Below, piece after piece: positions 55,349 through 64,000 of a stretch of DNA of 64,000 nt. Origin of the DNA: Propionimicrobium lymphophilum DSM 4903 (GTDB taxonomy: Bacteria; Actinomycetota; Actinomycetes; Propionibacteriales; Propionibacteriaceae); assembly GCF_000423485.1 (NCBI RefSeq), contig NZ_KE384026.1, positions 107,513 to 171,512 of the forward strand, given 5' to 3'. The notes beneath the pieces were generated by a model that saw only the letters and a list, made by a program, of their open reading frames with translations, was not told the DNA's origin and made no database searches. The translations under genes were made by a program, and so were the position numbers. Numbering within the stretch: the stretch's first letter is position 1; the number at the start of each line of letters is the position of its first letter.

Positions 55349-56680
55349 GTGGCGGTAAATCAAAAAGCGCTGAAGTGCCTGGTGGGTGCAATCACATTCG
55401 TCACGTGCTTCTCTCTGGCAGTGCCCGCCGACGCCGATGAACTTGATGCCAAGAAATATCAGTTGGCTGGGCGTATTAACGAAGCAAACTCGAGCATCAA
55501 TTACTCCAACGAAAAGCTGGACCAAGCATCGAAGCTGTTAGCTTCGTCCCGCAGCGAATTGGCAGATGCGCAAGCAGTCCTTGCTAAAGCAGAAGCCGAT
55601 TTGTCTCAAGCAAACGACGCCGAACAGCAACGAGCTAAAGAACTTGGGGCTGCAGAGGCGCAGCTTAATGAGCAGAATGAGAAGATAACCAAGGGCAAGA
55701 AAGCTATCGACGAGCAGCGTAATAAGGCTGCTGCCGAGATGCGTACCATGCACCAGCAAAATACTGCGTTGCTAAGCATCGGTATGTTGCTCAGTGAAAA
55801 CGGCAACACATCGGACATCAACTCTCGAGTCCAGTGGGCACAAACTCTCTACAACAGCAACGTTGGCGAGATTAAGCGACTAACTCAGATGCAGCTGGAC
55901 AACCAGAAGGCGCAAGAAGATAAGGCTGTTGCCGAGAATCAAGCGCGACAGCTTCGTGATAGTGCTGCTCAGCAGGTTGAAACCAAGAAGGCAGCAAGCC
56001 TCGCTGCTCAGAACGCGAAGACTAAGGTCAACGAACTCGTGGCCGCCAACGAGCAGGCCGAAGCTAGTGCTAAGCAGGCGGTTAATCAAGCAATCTCTAA
56101 TCGCGATTCCATGCAGGCTCAGATGAACCAGGTTACTCAGCAGATTAATGCTCGCGACGCTGCAGCTGAGAGAAGAGCCGCCCAAATCGAAGCAGCTCGT
56201 CAGGCAGAACAGGCCGCTAAGGCTCAGCAGCAGAGCCAGGCTGCTCGCTCGGCACCAGCGCCCGCACCTAGCAGGAGTGGCAGGCTGTTTAAACCCGCTA
56301 ACGGACCTTACACTTCGCCTTTTGGATGGCGATTCCACCCGATCCTCAAATACAACATGCTTCACACGGGAACTGATATTGGTGCCCCTTGTGGTGCTCC
56401 TATCTATGCCGCAGAATCAGGAGTGGTCGTTAAGTATGTGCCTACCGCATATTCTGGGGGATACGGTAACCGAGTCGTCATTGATCACGGTGTGGTCGGA
56501 GGGAACCGCATGACCGCGGCTTATAACCATGCGACTAGTTTCGTAGTTGGGGTAGGTCAGTCAGTCAGCAGGGGCCAAGTGATCGGTTATGTGGGCACGA
56601 CCGGGTATTCGACCGGATGCCATCTTGACTTTGAGCTTTGGGTAAACGGACAGATTACCGACGCAGCTCCTTATCTATAA
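55349..56680 (+). CDS. M23 (LytM) peptidoglycan hydrolase with coiled coil, likely FtsEX partner
   Basis: The 443-residue secreted protein has a signal peptide (cleavage about VPADA), a long Ala/Gln coiled coil (about 35-290) and a C-terminal LytM domain. Zn ligands are visible in HTGTDIG (about H339, D343) and CHLDF (about H425), with a supporting His in AAYNHA (about H394). Coiled coil plus LytM directly after ftsEX is the layout of EnvC or RipC-type division hydrolases. GTG 55349 was chosen for the GGAG 8 bases upstream; GTG 55340 is the alternative. Confidence 0.88.
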   Translation: MAVNQKALKCLVGAITFVTCFSLAVPADADELDAKKYQLAGRINEANSSINYSNEKLDQASKLLASSRSELADAQAVLAKAEADLSQANDAEQQRAKELGAAEAQLNEQNEKITKGKKAIDEQRNKAAAEMRTMHQQNTALLSIGMLLSENGNTSDINSRVQWAQTLYNSNVGEIKRLTQMQLDNQKAQEDKAVAENQARQLRDSAAQQVETKKAASLAAQNAKTKVNELVAANEQAEASAKQAVNQAISNRDSMQAQMNQVTQQINARDAAAERRAAQIEAARQAEQAAKAQQQSQAARSAPAPAPSRSGRLFKPANGPYTSPFGWRFHPILKYNMLHTGTDIGAPCGAPIYAAESGVVVKYVPTAYSGGYGNRVVIDHGVVGGNRMTAAYNHATSFVVGVGQSVSRGQVIGYVGTTGYSTGCHLDFELWVNGQITDAAPYL

Positions 56681-56691
56681 AACATTGGTAT

Positions 56692-56745
56692 TGCCCCTTG
56701 TGGATGGCAAGATGTTCTAGCTAATGCGCAAGGGGCATTAATTTT
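56692..56745 (+). terminator. Terminator after the division operon
   Basis: TGCCCCTTG (56692-56700) pairs with CAAGGGGCA (56729-56737) across a 28-nt loop and is followed by TTAATTTTAA. Confidence 0.6.
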
Positions 56746-56859
56746 AATAAGAGAGTCTTTAAGCTTTTTCTTTTATTGATTGTGGGAACCGTTTTTTCGT
56801 TTTCGCTGCTGCCGTAAGCTAGATACGGACATTCAGCTAACACTGCGAGGGAATGAATA

Positions 56860-57336
56860 GTGCCCAGAGAAAAAGGCGAAAAGGTCGTTGCGCGCAATAA
56901 AAAGGCCCTGCACGACTACAACATAGGTGAGAAGGTGGAGGCCGGAATGGTCCTTACCGGCACCGAGGTTAAGTCTTTGCGCGCTGGTCGTGCTTCTTTG
57001 GCCGACGGATTTGCCACTATAGATGGTGGTCAAATCTGGCTGCGTAATGTGCATATCCCTGAATATGAATTTGGCACCTTCAATAACCATGCGGCAAAGC
57101 GCAAACGCAAACTTTTGTTACATAAGAAACAAATCCATCGCCTTGAACGTGCGCTTTCTGGTGCTGGTCGCACTCTTGTTCCGCTTGCTATCTACTTCAA
57201 AGACGGCTACGCCAAAGTGGAGGTAGCAGTGGGAACTGGTAAGAAGGAGTGGGATAAGCGACAATCTATTGCTGCTCGGGATATGGCCAGAGACGTTGAA
57301 AGAGAACTCTCCATCAGGAGGAAACAAGGCCGATGA
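56860..57336 (+). CDS. smpB: SsrA-binding protein SmpB
   Basis: SmpB escorts tmRNA into stalled ribosomes. The 158-residue protein has the family core [32 protein letters not shown] and the C-terminal basic tail with [29 protein letters not shown] 56860 has GAGGGA upstream. It is 1.9 kb before ssrA on the same strand, separated only by a DUF2207 gene, whose start overlaps its stop by 4 bp. Confidence 0.95.
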   Translation: MPREKGEKVVARNKKALHDYNIGEKVEAGMVLTGTEVKSLRAGRASLADGFATIDGGQIWLRNVHIPEYEFGTFNNHAAKRKRKLLLHKKQIHRLERALSGAGRTLVPLAIYFKDGYAKVEVAVGTGKKEWDKRQSIAARDMARDVERELSIRRKQGR

Positions 57337-59177
57337 AAAAATTTGCTGCAGTTTTCTCCGTTATTTTTCTGGCGCTCCTGGGCTGTTTCGGGTTTTCGAC
57401 CACTGCTAGTGCCACTAGCGACTCGATAGATTCTTTCAAAGCTGTTTACAACATTCGTGAAGACGGAGTTATTGAGGTTAACGAGACTCTGGTTTGGCGT
57501 TTCGGCAGTGGTTCTGGAAGACACGGAATTAATCGAGATTTCATAGTCCGAGAAGCCTGGGATGAACAACACGATGCAGTATTCAAATATGAGAATATGC
57601 AGGTGACTAGCCCAGATGCGTCTGCGGAAGTTAGCACTGAGAAATTTGATACCGGTGAGCGAGAGGAACAGCTTAGGTATCGAATTGGCAGCTCGGATAA
57701 GCTCGTTCTAACGCCAACTGCAACCTATAATTTCTCCTACGAGCTCCGCGGTGCGCTAAGAACTGCAGATGGTGATGAGCAGCTTTACTGGGATATTTTG
57801 ACGTCGTCAGTGCCAACAATTGAAAATCTTGAAGTTAGAGTTAAGGCGCCACAAGGTGTTCAAAAAGTCCAGTGCTTTGTTGGCTCTGTGCATAGCCATA
57901 CACCATGTCATATTTCGAAAATTGAAGATGGCGAAGCAATCTTCAATCAATCACCTAACTTGAGCCAAGATATCTTTACGGTAGCTGCAGGGTTTGAGCA
58001 AGGTGCGGTGAAAAACGCAGAGCCGATACTGGTTGAGAATAAGCAGCTTCAGGAACAAAGGAAACTTAAGCGCTTTGCAGCAGCTTCTGGAGTAGGTGCT
58101 GTTGCAATGAGCATTGCTAGTGCTTTTGTGGCGCGTCGATATTTGCGTCGACGTAGGGATGATAGATTCCAAGCGGTTGCGCCGGGAAATATACCGACTG
58201 ATTTCCAGAATGCTCCAATCATTAAAGACGATGGCAAGGCACTGATCCCAGTTTTCTTCACGCCACCTAATCTTCCCGTTGCATACGCTGGAGTGCTAGA
58301 AGATGGCGTATTTAATTCAAGAGAGACGACAGCGACTTTAGTCTCCTTGGCGGTACGTGGTCACTTACAGATTAAGGCTGAGGTGGCGGACGGTGGAATG
58401 AGCATTCGAAAGGCATATTCGCCAGATCCGGTATTGCCCTATGAACAACGGATGCTCGACTCATTATTTGCTAATAATTCTGGCGATGAAGTTCATCTTG
58501 ACGACTATGGGCAACTCGAGTCAGAACACTCCAGGCTAAGGAAAGAAGTAACTAACGGTTTATTGAATGAGGGTCTGTTTAAGAAACTCGGTGGCAGAAA
58601 ACGTTTCGGTATCAATGGTTCGACTTTGCTTCTATTCTCTTTTATACCCATCGGGTTCAGCGGGATTTCCCTGCTGGATTTGGTGTCCAATAAAATGACG
58701 CTTTTCTTAGCAGTGGTTTTTACTCCTGCGATTTTCGCAATGATCTGGGTGATGCATAAGACTAAGCGTGGCACTAGAACTGCTGTTGGAACTGCATTTA
58801 CTGACCAAGTTGTGGGGTTCAGAAAGTACCTTGCGACTGCAGAGGCCGATCAACTCAGGTTCGAAGAAGGCCAAGATATTTTCAGTCAATATTTGCCTTG
58901 GGCGATTGTCTTTGGCGAGGCTGACAGATGGACGAAGGTATGCAGGAAATTGATTGAGATGGGGCGCATACCTAACAACACGCCGTATTGGTACTACGGA
59001 CCTAACTTCTATGACATGATGTATTACAATTCCTGGTCTCGTATGGCATCTAATGTGCAAAAAGCTGCTTCGCCTGAACCTGTTCAGAGCGGCAGCTCTG
59101 GCTTTGGTGGCGGATCCGGCTTCTCTGGAGGCCACTCTGGCGGTGGCGGCGGCGGATCTAGCATGAGCAGTTGGTAG
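57333..59177 (+). CDS. DUF2207 membrane protein
   Basis: The 614-residue protein has a signal peptide (about 1-30) and the DUF2207 extracellular domain ([12 protein letters not shown]...GINRDF). Membrane helices lie near 250 and as a pair near 430-475, with a cytoplasmic region containing [28 protein letters not shown] between and after. The C-terminus is low-complexity Gly/Ser ([19 protein letters not shown]). The family is widespread and of unknown function. ATG overlaps the smpB stop (ATGA). Confidence 0.85.
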   Translation: MKKFAAVFSVIFLALLGCFGFSTTASATSDSIDSFKAVYNIREDGVIEVNETLVWRFGSGSGRHGINRDFIVREAWDEQHDAVFKYENMQVTSPDASAEVSTEKFDTGEREEQLRYRIGSSDKLVLTPTATYNFSYELRGALRTADGDEQLYWDILTSSVPTIENLEVRVKAPQGVQKVQCFVGSVHSHTPCHISKIEDGEAIFNQSPNLSQDIFTVAAGFEQGAVKNAEPILVENKQLQEQRKLKRFAAASGVGAVAMSIASAFVARRYLRRRRDDRFQAVAPGNIPTDFQNAPIIKDDGKALIPVFFTPPNLPVAYAGVLEDGVFNSRETTATLVSLAVRGHLQIKAEVADGGMSIRKAYSPDPVLPYEQRMLDSLFANNSGDEVHLDDYGQLESEHSRLRKEVTNGLLNEGLFKKLGGRKRFGINGSTLLLFSFIPIGFSGISLLDLVSNKMTLFLAVVFTPAIFAMIWVMHKTKRGTRTAVGTAFTDQVVGFRKYLATAEADQLRFEEGQDIFSQYLPWAIVFGEADRWTKVCRKLIEMGRIPNNTPYWYYGPNFYDMMYYNSWSRMASNVQKAASPEPVQSGSSGFGGGSGFSGGHSGGGGGGSSMSSW

Positions 59178-59262
59178 CTTACTGGCTGCTTGATACTATG
59201 GAATGTCCAATTGCGCGGATGCGTTAGTTGTTTGATAAATAAATAGGGGATTAACCCCAAAT

Positions 59263-59628
59263 GGGGGTGACTGGTTTCGACTGGGGAGAGTAGCTCTAGG
59301 AGAAGCGGGCCGAGAAGCCAAGGTCGACTCGTTAATGTTCCTTGGAAAACAATAAGTGCCAACAATCGCACTGACTTCGCTCTCGCTGCCTAATTGTAGT
59401 GATCGAAGGGTCAGCCCGGATGTAGCCTTCCGTCCGGTTCCTGGCCTCGTTTAGAAGGCTTGCTGCACGTCTTTTGCTTGAGGCGGCGTGCGGGACTTTT
59501 ATCAAGCTAGGCTTGGCTGCAACTTGCCGACATGAGTGCAGAAGCCGAGAATACCGAAAACGTCGGCTGCGCCCGGAGAAAACCTGGACTGACTTGTCAG
59601 GACGCGAGTTCAATTCTCGCCACCTCCA
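59263..59628 (+). ncRNA. ssrA: Transfer-messenger RNA (tmRNA)
   Basis: The 5' end GGGGGTGACTGGTTTCGAC is the canonical tmRNA start and pairs with the 3' acceptor strand CACCTCC (59621-59627, one G-U pair). The T-arm GGACGCGAGTTCAATTCTCG lies near the 3' end. The tag reading frame (59358-59393) encodes ANNRTDFALAA followed by TAA. After A59628 the genome reads CTC, so CCA is not encoded. smpB is 1.9 kb upstream. Confidence 0.95.
59358..59393 (+). other. tmRNA proteolysis-tag reading frame (ANNRTDFALAA)
   Basis: The resume codon GCC at 59358 follows AATAAGT. Eleven sense codons end at TAA 59391-59393, and the C-terminal ALAA is the standard protease-recognition end. Confidence 0.9.
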
Positions 59629-59723
59629 CTCACGACATGCGTGTCGAACACTATGTCGCGAACCCTACCTTCGGCTTTGGCGGCTTCTAAACCGTCAAAG
59701 CCGATTTGGTTTTCACCATCGCA

Positions 59724-59996
59724 GAAAACGCCATCACCACGCGCGACCCGGGTGAATACGACAGCCGCTACAAAAAGCTCGAGAAACGCTTCCAATAGGA
59801 AGAACAAGAACGTCAGGCAATCAATTACCAGATCGCTGACCTCACTACCCGCCCAGCACAAGCCTCCTTAGTCCGCGACTGTCTAGCCACCCAGCCGCCA
59901 CTCGAATACAGTGAAGAGGCATGGAACATCCTAGTAGAGCAAGCCATCATAGATACTGACGGCTCCATCAGCATCAGCTTCAAAGATCACGCCTGA
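59724..59996 (+). pseudogene. C-terminal remnant of a serine recombinase
   Basis: A frame that contains one internal TAG (59796-59798) reads YDSRYKKLEKRFQ, stop, EEQERQAINYQIADL, then YSEEAWNILVEQAIIDTDG and SISISFKDHA, ending at TGA. The pattern of a coiled linker, then a Trp-containing helix and a DG...F-x-F/KDG-like strand is that of the C-terminus of large serine recombinases (resolvase/zinc-ribbon type). Catalytic and zinc-ribbon domains are missing. It lies about 100 bp after the ssrA 3' end, a common integration site. Confidence 0.6.
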
Positions 59997-60132
59997 TTCG
60001 CAAGCTGAACGCAGCCTCGGCCACCGCTGGGCCACCAGCTGGGATGTGGTAGCCTTGAGCAGGCTAGCCGCGAAATTACGCGCCGCGCCGCAGCGGCGTT
60101 GTCCCTGTGGCATCTTTTCAGAAAGGGTTTTT

Positions 60133-60981
60133 GTGCCTGTTACGCCGACCGATCTCGCGCCCTTACGCGCGGCCGCAGCGGGTGTCAAGCTTGTTGTCGT
60201 TGATATGGACGAGACGTTCTTGCTCCCCGGGAAAGTGTTTCCCGCATGGGGTAACGAACTGGTTGACCGTCTGCGCGAGCGCGGCATTATTTTCTGCCCA
60301 GCCTCGGGGCGCCAGTATCAAATGCTCGCGCATATGTTTTCCACCCACGTGGAGGGTATGCCGATTATCGCGGAAAACGGTGCGAATGTTCGCCGGGATG
60401 GTATACCCCTAGCGACGACGACACTCCCTCAGGCCACGAGCACCCGCGTGGTAGAGATTGTGCGGGAGCTCGCGCGCGCGGGCCAGGACGTGGGCACGGT
60501 CCTCTGCGGTGAAAAAGCGTATGCCGAGCGCACCGACCGCGCTTTTTTGGACGAAGCTCTTGCTTATTACCACGCCAATGAGATCGTCGCTGATCTCCTG
60601 CCTCACACGGAGGGCTTGTACAAAATCGGGGTGCTAAGTTTCTCCGATCCTCTCGTGGAGGTTATCCCGCGTCTGCACGCCCTCGGCCCAGGAGTCGATG
60701 TGGTGCGCAGCGGGGAGCTATGGACTGATGTTAACCCCGCGGCAGCCACGAAGGGCACCGGTCTAGCTGGCTTGCAAGCCAGCCTGGGGATAACCACGGC
60801 CCAGACCCTTTGTTTCGGAGACTTCAATAACGATATTCCTATGTTCGAACACGCCGACTTTAGCTTCGCGATGGCTAACGCCCAGCCGGATGTACTGGAG
60901 TGCGCCCGCTACGTAGCGCCCTCCAACGCGGATAACGGTGTGCTCACCGTGCTCAACGAGCTCTTCGACCTAGGGTTCTAG
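60133..60981 (+). CDS. Cof-type HAD-IIB hydrolase
   Basis: The 282-residue phosphatase has the nucleophile motif VVDMDETFLLP, motif II CPASGRQYQ, the conserved Lys in AAATKGTGLAGLQASLGI, and motif IV FGDFNNDIPMFEHADFSFAMANA with a C2B cap between. Such enzymes dephosphorylate sugar phosphates, pyridoxal phosphate or flavin precursors. GTG 60133 follows AGAAAGGG; an earlier GTG at 60046 lacks one. Its base composition (many lines above 60% GC) is clearly higher than that of its neighbours, suggesting transfer with the adjacent recombinase remnant. Confidence 0.85.
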   Translation: MPVTPTDLAPLRAAAAGVKLVVVDMDETFLLPGKVFPAWGNELVDRLRERGIIFCPASGRQYQMLAHMFSTHVEGMPIIAENGANVRRDGIPLATTTLPQATSTRVVEIVRELARAGQDVGTVLCGEKAYAERTDRAFLDEALAYYHANEIVADLLPHTEGLYKIGVLSFSDPLVEVIPRLHALGPGVDVVRSGELWTDVNPAAATKGTGLAGLQASLGITTAQTLCFGDFNNDIPMFEHADFSFAMANAQPDVLECARYVAPSNADNGVLTVLNELFDLGF

Positions 60982-60984
60982 TTT

Positions 60985-61200
60985 TCGCTGGGCTGGCCGC
61001 GGGTGGCTCCTCCTCATGCTCTTCGGAGCTCCCTCTTGCGGTGCTGCGGCCGGCGGTAGTGGCTCGGAATGGGGGGGGGGATCGGATCGGAGCCGTCCGC
61101 CATCGCGTTGGACGCAAGCAGGTAGTAGCCCACCAGGGTGTGATCGATACGCCCCCCGTCTAGCTGTCTGAGGTGTCGCTCGCATGGCTCAGTTAGTCAG
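60985..61200 (-). pseudogene. Unidentified GC-rich gene fragment with a homopolymer tract
   Basis: On the minus strand a frame reads CERHLRQLDGGRIDHTLV then GYYLLASNAMADGSDPI before meeting a ten-C run and an acidic, Glu-rich tail. The start is missing (TGA just upstream). The first part looks like real protein but I do not recognise the family. It is most likely the remnant of a transferred gene. Confidence 0.3.
61071..61080. repeat. G10 homopolymer
   Basis: Ten consecutive G, the longest homopolymer in the window, lie in the GC-rich segment between the HAD gene and the surface-protein gene. Confidence 0.9.
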
Positions 61201-61631
61201 ATTTCTAGGCCGACGGAATTCTCAGAGAAGCAAGCGACAAAAAGTATTGTTTCCGCCAAAAAGCGTGCGAGTCGCTAAAAGGTTTACGGTTTCGCAGGCC
61301 GGATCTATAACCTAGAGCGGACGTGGAGTAACTGCACGAAGCTAGACCTTCTAAATTAAGCAGTAAAAGTTTCTCACGTTTTTTTGTAGACATTCATTCC
61401 AAATCACCGTTAATCAATGATTTGATTACCAAAAATAATTAATTTAAGTATAGCAATTTTTGCATCTATAAATTATGCGTAATGGAATTATAGCTAATCT
61501 GTTTTATTTGGTTAGATATCTTTATGTAGCTGTAACCATCAACCTGAGCTCGACGGTTTGGTTTCCTGGATGAAACAGTGGTAATTTTTAAGGGGAATGG
61601 ACTCAACTAGCATCCTGGACAGGAAGGTCTC
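61201..61631. other. AT-rich intergenic region upstream of the large surface-protein gene
   Basis: No credible gene is seen. Composition falls sharply from the GC-rich segment on the left. Promoter-like elements (TTGATT with TAAGTA at 17 bp near 61,428, and TTGCAT near 61,460) are present but not distinctive. The ribosome binding site AGGAAGG of the next gene is at 61,621. Confidence 0.4.
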
Positions 61632-64000
61632 ATGTTCGACCTCAAGGACAAGCCCGGTTCTTTTGCAACGCTTGCCGGCAGAGCGCTGCTTAAACCAGCT
61701 CTTATTCTTAAAAAAGTACTGATAGTAACCTTGGCCTGCGCCTTGGGTTTTACGCTATCGACCCCGTCCCTGGCTCATGCCGAGGATCTACAGATTAGCT
61801 CCCAGGCTGACGAACAAAGCGTCAATCCGACGCCAGAAAACACTCCAGGCGTAGAAGCTACTTCGCAGTCAGGCGACGGGCTAGAGATAGGGCCGGAGAT
61901 TATTGGGCAACCCGTTGGTGCAGCTGTAAAAGCACCGACCGTTAATGATGTGTTGTACGATGCTACAACGATTTCCGGAGCCAATTTAGCAAAAACTAAA
62001 GTTAAAGTTGGTAAAAAGAATGTAACTGTAATAGCAACAGTCCATGTATCATTAAAAGGTGAAGACGGCGCTGAAAAAGCCAATCTTTCTGTTACACCTA
62101 CAACTGGAAAAACCTGGAAGGTAGATCTACCTGGGGGCGTTAAAGTTGCAAAAGGCGATACGGTTACTGTTTACCAACAAATAGGTGAAGACAAATCACC
62201 GGAGGTAACTAAAAATGCACAGCCATCTAAAGCATCTACAGTTACTCTTAAAATGCCGACAGGCGAAATTTGGATAGAGCAAACTTCATTCAATATAGTT
62301 AATAAAGATGAACAAACAGAAGCTATTCAAAAGTTGAAAGATGCGAATAGCGGAATAGCAGGGGATATTAAATCTGTTAAGTTTTCCATTGATAGCACTG
62401 ACCATGCTTATTATGAAGTAACTTATACTGATGGTTCGACATCAGGCAAAGTCGAAGCTACAAATTTAACAATAAAACAAGTTACAGAGACCTCAAGAGC
62501 GCCTGAGATTGACAGTATTACAATTGTAGACAATGTAGTTAAGGGAAAACTGGCCGGACCGGGACCTTTTGACGGCATAAAAGTACAATTAGTCGTTAAT
62601 GTTAATAAGGGTAAACAAGGTCAATATACTAATGAAAATAAGTGTTCAGTTGATAAAGACTCATCTACGCCAATAGAGGTAAATGTACAAAGCGATGGAA
62701 CTTTTTCCTATACTTTACAAGCATGGGATAGTTTAACTCTCGACCAAATAGTTGGTGTTTCTGTAAAAGAACCCCATAAATTTGTATCTTGTTCCACAAC
62801 AACTGTTAAACCGGTACCGGTAGAAAAAACAGAAGTTAGAGACCCCAGAAAATTAACTGGTGACGATAAAAAAGCAATTGATGCCGTTATAAGAAAAGCA
62901 TATACAGTAAATGGAGAATCTAAACTACCAAACGGAACTGGAGACTGGGATGGAGTTCCGGCAGTTATACAATTTGATGACAGCGGCAATGTTAAGATAT
63001 TTAGTGGTAATGATGTAGCAGGTGATTGGGACTGGGACAATGGTGGGATATTTGTTCCGGAAAAAAATGATGATGGTTCAGTTAAGATAAAAGAAGGGGC
63101 TGAACCCAAAATAACAATCCCAGCTAAAGATCTGTTGAAAAATATCGCACCTAAGTCTCCTGCGATTGCGGTAGATACTAATACCGGCACAGTCACCATT
63201 ACTCCACCGGCTTATGAAAATCCCGGTGATGATACCGACTTGCTGTCTTACACCGTCACCTATAAGGATGCTGATGGAGCGGAGAAAACCGTCACCGCAA
63301 AGCGAGATTTAGGCACCAATAAATGGAGCGGAACTGGCGTTGATGCGGACACCGGTGTGATAACGCTGGGTGTCGAAGACGTCAAAGTTGGGGGAACCAT
63401 CACGGCAACCGCTAAGGACAATGGTGGCCTCGAAGGTGACACCGATAAGCTCGATTCAGATCCGGCGAGCAAGCCCCTCGAAACTGCCACTGTCAGCTAC
63501 GATGCCAACAAGGGCACCGGCGAAATGTCAGGTAAGACCGTAAATAAGGGCGCTGAATATGAGATTCTACCCAATGCTTTTGTGGCTCCCGCGAACGAGA
63601 AATTTAGGACCTGGCTGATTGACACTGACGAACACAAAGCAGGAGATAAAATCCGAGTTAAGAAAGACACCACTATAAAAGCCATTTGGCAGGACATCGA
63701 GGTGAAGGTTTCCTATAACGCTAATGGCGGCAGTGGTGAAATGACGGGCAAAACCTTGAAGAAGGGCAGTAAATATACCCTGCTTGAAAACACCTTCAAT
63801 GCTCCGGATGACACTCAGGAATTTAAAGCCTGGGAAGTTGACGGCAAAGAAGTACCTGCGGGTACCGTGATTACCGTTGACAAGGACACCACGGTGAAAG
63901 CTGTTTGGAAGAAAATCCCGGTAAACGTCACTTATGACGCTAACGGCGGTAAGGGCAGCATGGATGGTGCGACTGTTGATAAGGGCAGTGAGTACACCGT
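61632..64000 (+). CDS. Large secreted repeat protein with InlB B-type repeats (3' end outside window)
   Basis: ATG 61632 with AGGAAGG five bases upstream opens a frame that runs off the window (789 codons visible). It begins with a long signal peptide (about 50 residues, ending SLAHA). A Thr/Lys-rich region of Ig-like character follows to about residue 500, then a bacterial Ig-like segment, then tandem repeats starting (V)SY(D/N)AN with KAxW ends (residues 621, 693 and 766 onwards, period 72-73), which match the InlB B-repeat/Flg_new family. The core (about 61,950-63,120) is visibly AT-rich, unlike both flanks. Anchoring and function cannot be seen here; a surface adhesin is the likely class. 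Confidence 0.8.
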   Translation, partial: MFDLKDKPGSFATLAGRALLKPALILKKVLIVTLACALGFTLSTPSLAHAEDLQISSQADEQSVNPTPENTPGVEATSQSGDGLEIGPEIIGQPVGAAVKAPTVNDVLYDATTISGANLAKTKVKVGKKNVTVIATVHVSLKGEDGAEKANLSVTPTTGKTWKVDLPGGVKVAKGDTVTVYQQIGEDKSPEVTKNAQPSKASTVTLKMPTGEIWIEQTSFNIVNKDEQTEAIQKLKDANSGIAGDIKSVKFSIDSTDHAYYEVTYTDGSTSGKVEATNLTIKQVTETSRAPEIDSITIVDNVVKGKLAGPGPFDGIKVQLVVNVNKGKQGQYTNENKCSVDKDSSTPIEVNVQSDGTFSYTLQAWDSLTLDQIVGVSVKEPHKFVSCSTTTVKPVPVEKTEVRDPRKLTGDDKKAIDAVIRKAYTVNGESKLPNGTGDWDGVPAVIQFDDSGNVKIFSGNDVAGDWDWDNGGIFVPEKNDDGSVKIKEGAEPKITIPAKDLLKNIAPKSPAIAVDTNTGTVTITPPAYENPGDDTDLLSYTVTYKDADGAEKTVTAKRDLGTNKWSGTGVDADTGVITLGVEDVKVGGTITATAKDNGGLEGDTDKLDSDPASKPLETATVSYDANKGTGEMSGKTVNKGAEYEILPNAFVAPANEKFRTWLIDTDEHKAGDKIRVKKDTTIKAIWQDIEVKVSYNANGGSGEMTGKTLKKGSKYTLLENTFNAPDDTQEFKAWEVDGKEVPAGTVITVDKDTTVKAVWKKIPVNVTYDANGGKGSMDGATVDKGSEYT
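63492..64000 (+). repeat. Tandem InlB B-type repeats within the surface protein
   Basis: Three units start at 63492, 63708 and 63927 (the last cut by the window), spaced 216 and 219 bp. Each opens with (S/T)Y(D/N)AN and includes a KGS/KGA...Y segment; the two complete units end KAIW or KAVW. Confidence 0.8.

Noticed and set aside
61205..61393. 62-residue minus-strand frame in the AT-rich intergenic region
   Set aside because: It has no ribosome binding site, no motif and no neighbours in frame; it reads as a chance frame.
61775..63697. Several minus-strand Ser/Thr/Pro-rich frames in the last 2 kb
   Set aside because: They lie opposite the large plus-strand surface protein, which is open throughout and has a ribosome binding site, signal peptide and repeats.
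1..64000. CRISPR arrays, rRNA genes, intact insertion sequences, replication origin
   Set aside because: I looked for regularly spaced direct repeats, rRNA-like stretches, transposase frames and DnaA-box clusters and saw none; the only mobile-element trace is the recombinase remnant after ssrA.

Overview
The window looks like chromosomal DNA from a mid-GC actinobacterium, most likely of the Actinomycetaceae type. Actinobacterial marker families are present (DUF3710, DUF4193, DUF4235, DUF3000, DUF5998, DUF7455, SepH). So are a lysine/alanine-rich SigA N-terminus, paired sigA/sigB genes, the monomeric NADP isocitrate dehydrogenase, a single-frame prfB, and LPTTG sortase substrates. Several genes show a -10 box only 6-8 nt from the start codon, which suggests leaderless transcripts. 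The species cannot be named from the sequence alone.

Layout. 1-1.6 kb: 3' end of an acyl-CoA ligase and a two-domain thioesterase. 1.7-2.7 kb: an LPTTG surface protein switched off by a C8 tract, with a second C9 tract against its -35 box. 2.9-8.5 kb: gnd, then a LacI regulator with glucuronate isomerase and fructuronate reductase. 8.5-11.3 kb: sigB and sigA. 11.5-13.5 kb: a second LPTTG surface protein. 14-22.3 kb: small Zn-ribbon protein, hydroxyacid dehydrogenase, parE, UMF1 transporter, DUF368/PopT and parC. 22.3-25.3 kb: App1 phosphatase, DUF5998 and a phosphodiesterase. 25.4-27.6 kb: an SOS-type cassette of Y-family polymerase, YolD-like protein and an unknown third protein, behind two LexA-like boxes. 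27.6-33.4 kb: msrAB, RNA methyltransferase, dut, actinobacterial DUF genes and sepH. 33.5-36.2 kb: acnA under a palindromic operator that recurs in front of icd at 51.9 kb. 36-41 kb: universal stress protein and a two-component system divergent from an ABC exporter. 41-48 kb: dxs, rnd, DUF3000, a degenerate CbiX-like protein, DsbA/CcdA and a secreted HNH nuclease. 48-52.4 kb: tRNA-Val, MATE pump, icd and YqeY. 52.5-59.6 kb: prfB, ftsEX, an M23 hydrolase, smpB, DUF2207 and ssrA, a translation-termination/rescue and cell-division block.

Downstream of ssrA (59.6-61.2 kb) the DNA becomes GC-rich. It holds a decayed serine-recombinase C-terminus, a HAD phosphatase and a G10 tract, consistent with a degraded integrated element at the tmRNA gene. 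The window ends inside a large secreted repeat protein (from 61,632) with an AT-rich core and InlB-type repeats.

The most notable signals are the two homopolymer tracts of the LPTTG protein, the operator shared by acnA and icd, the SOS polymerase cassette with its unknown third gene, and the ssrA-adjacent element remnant.
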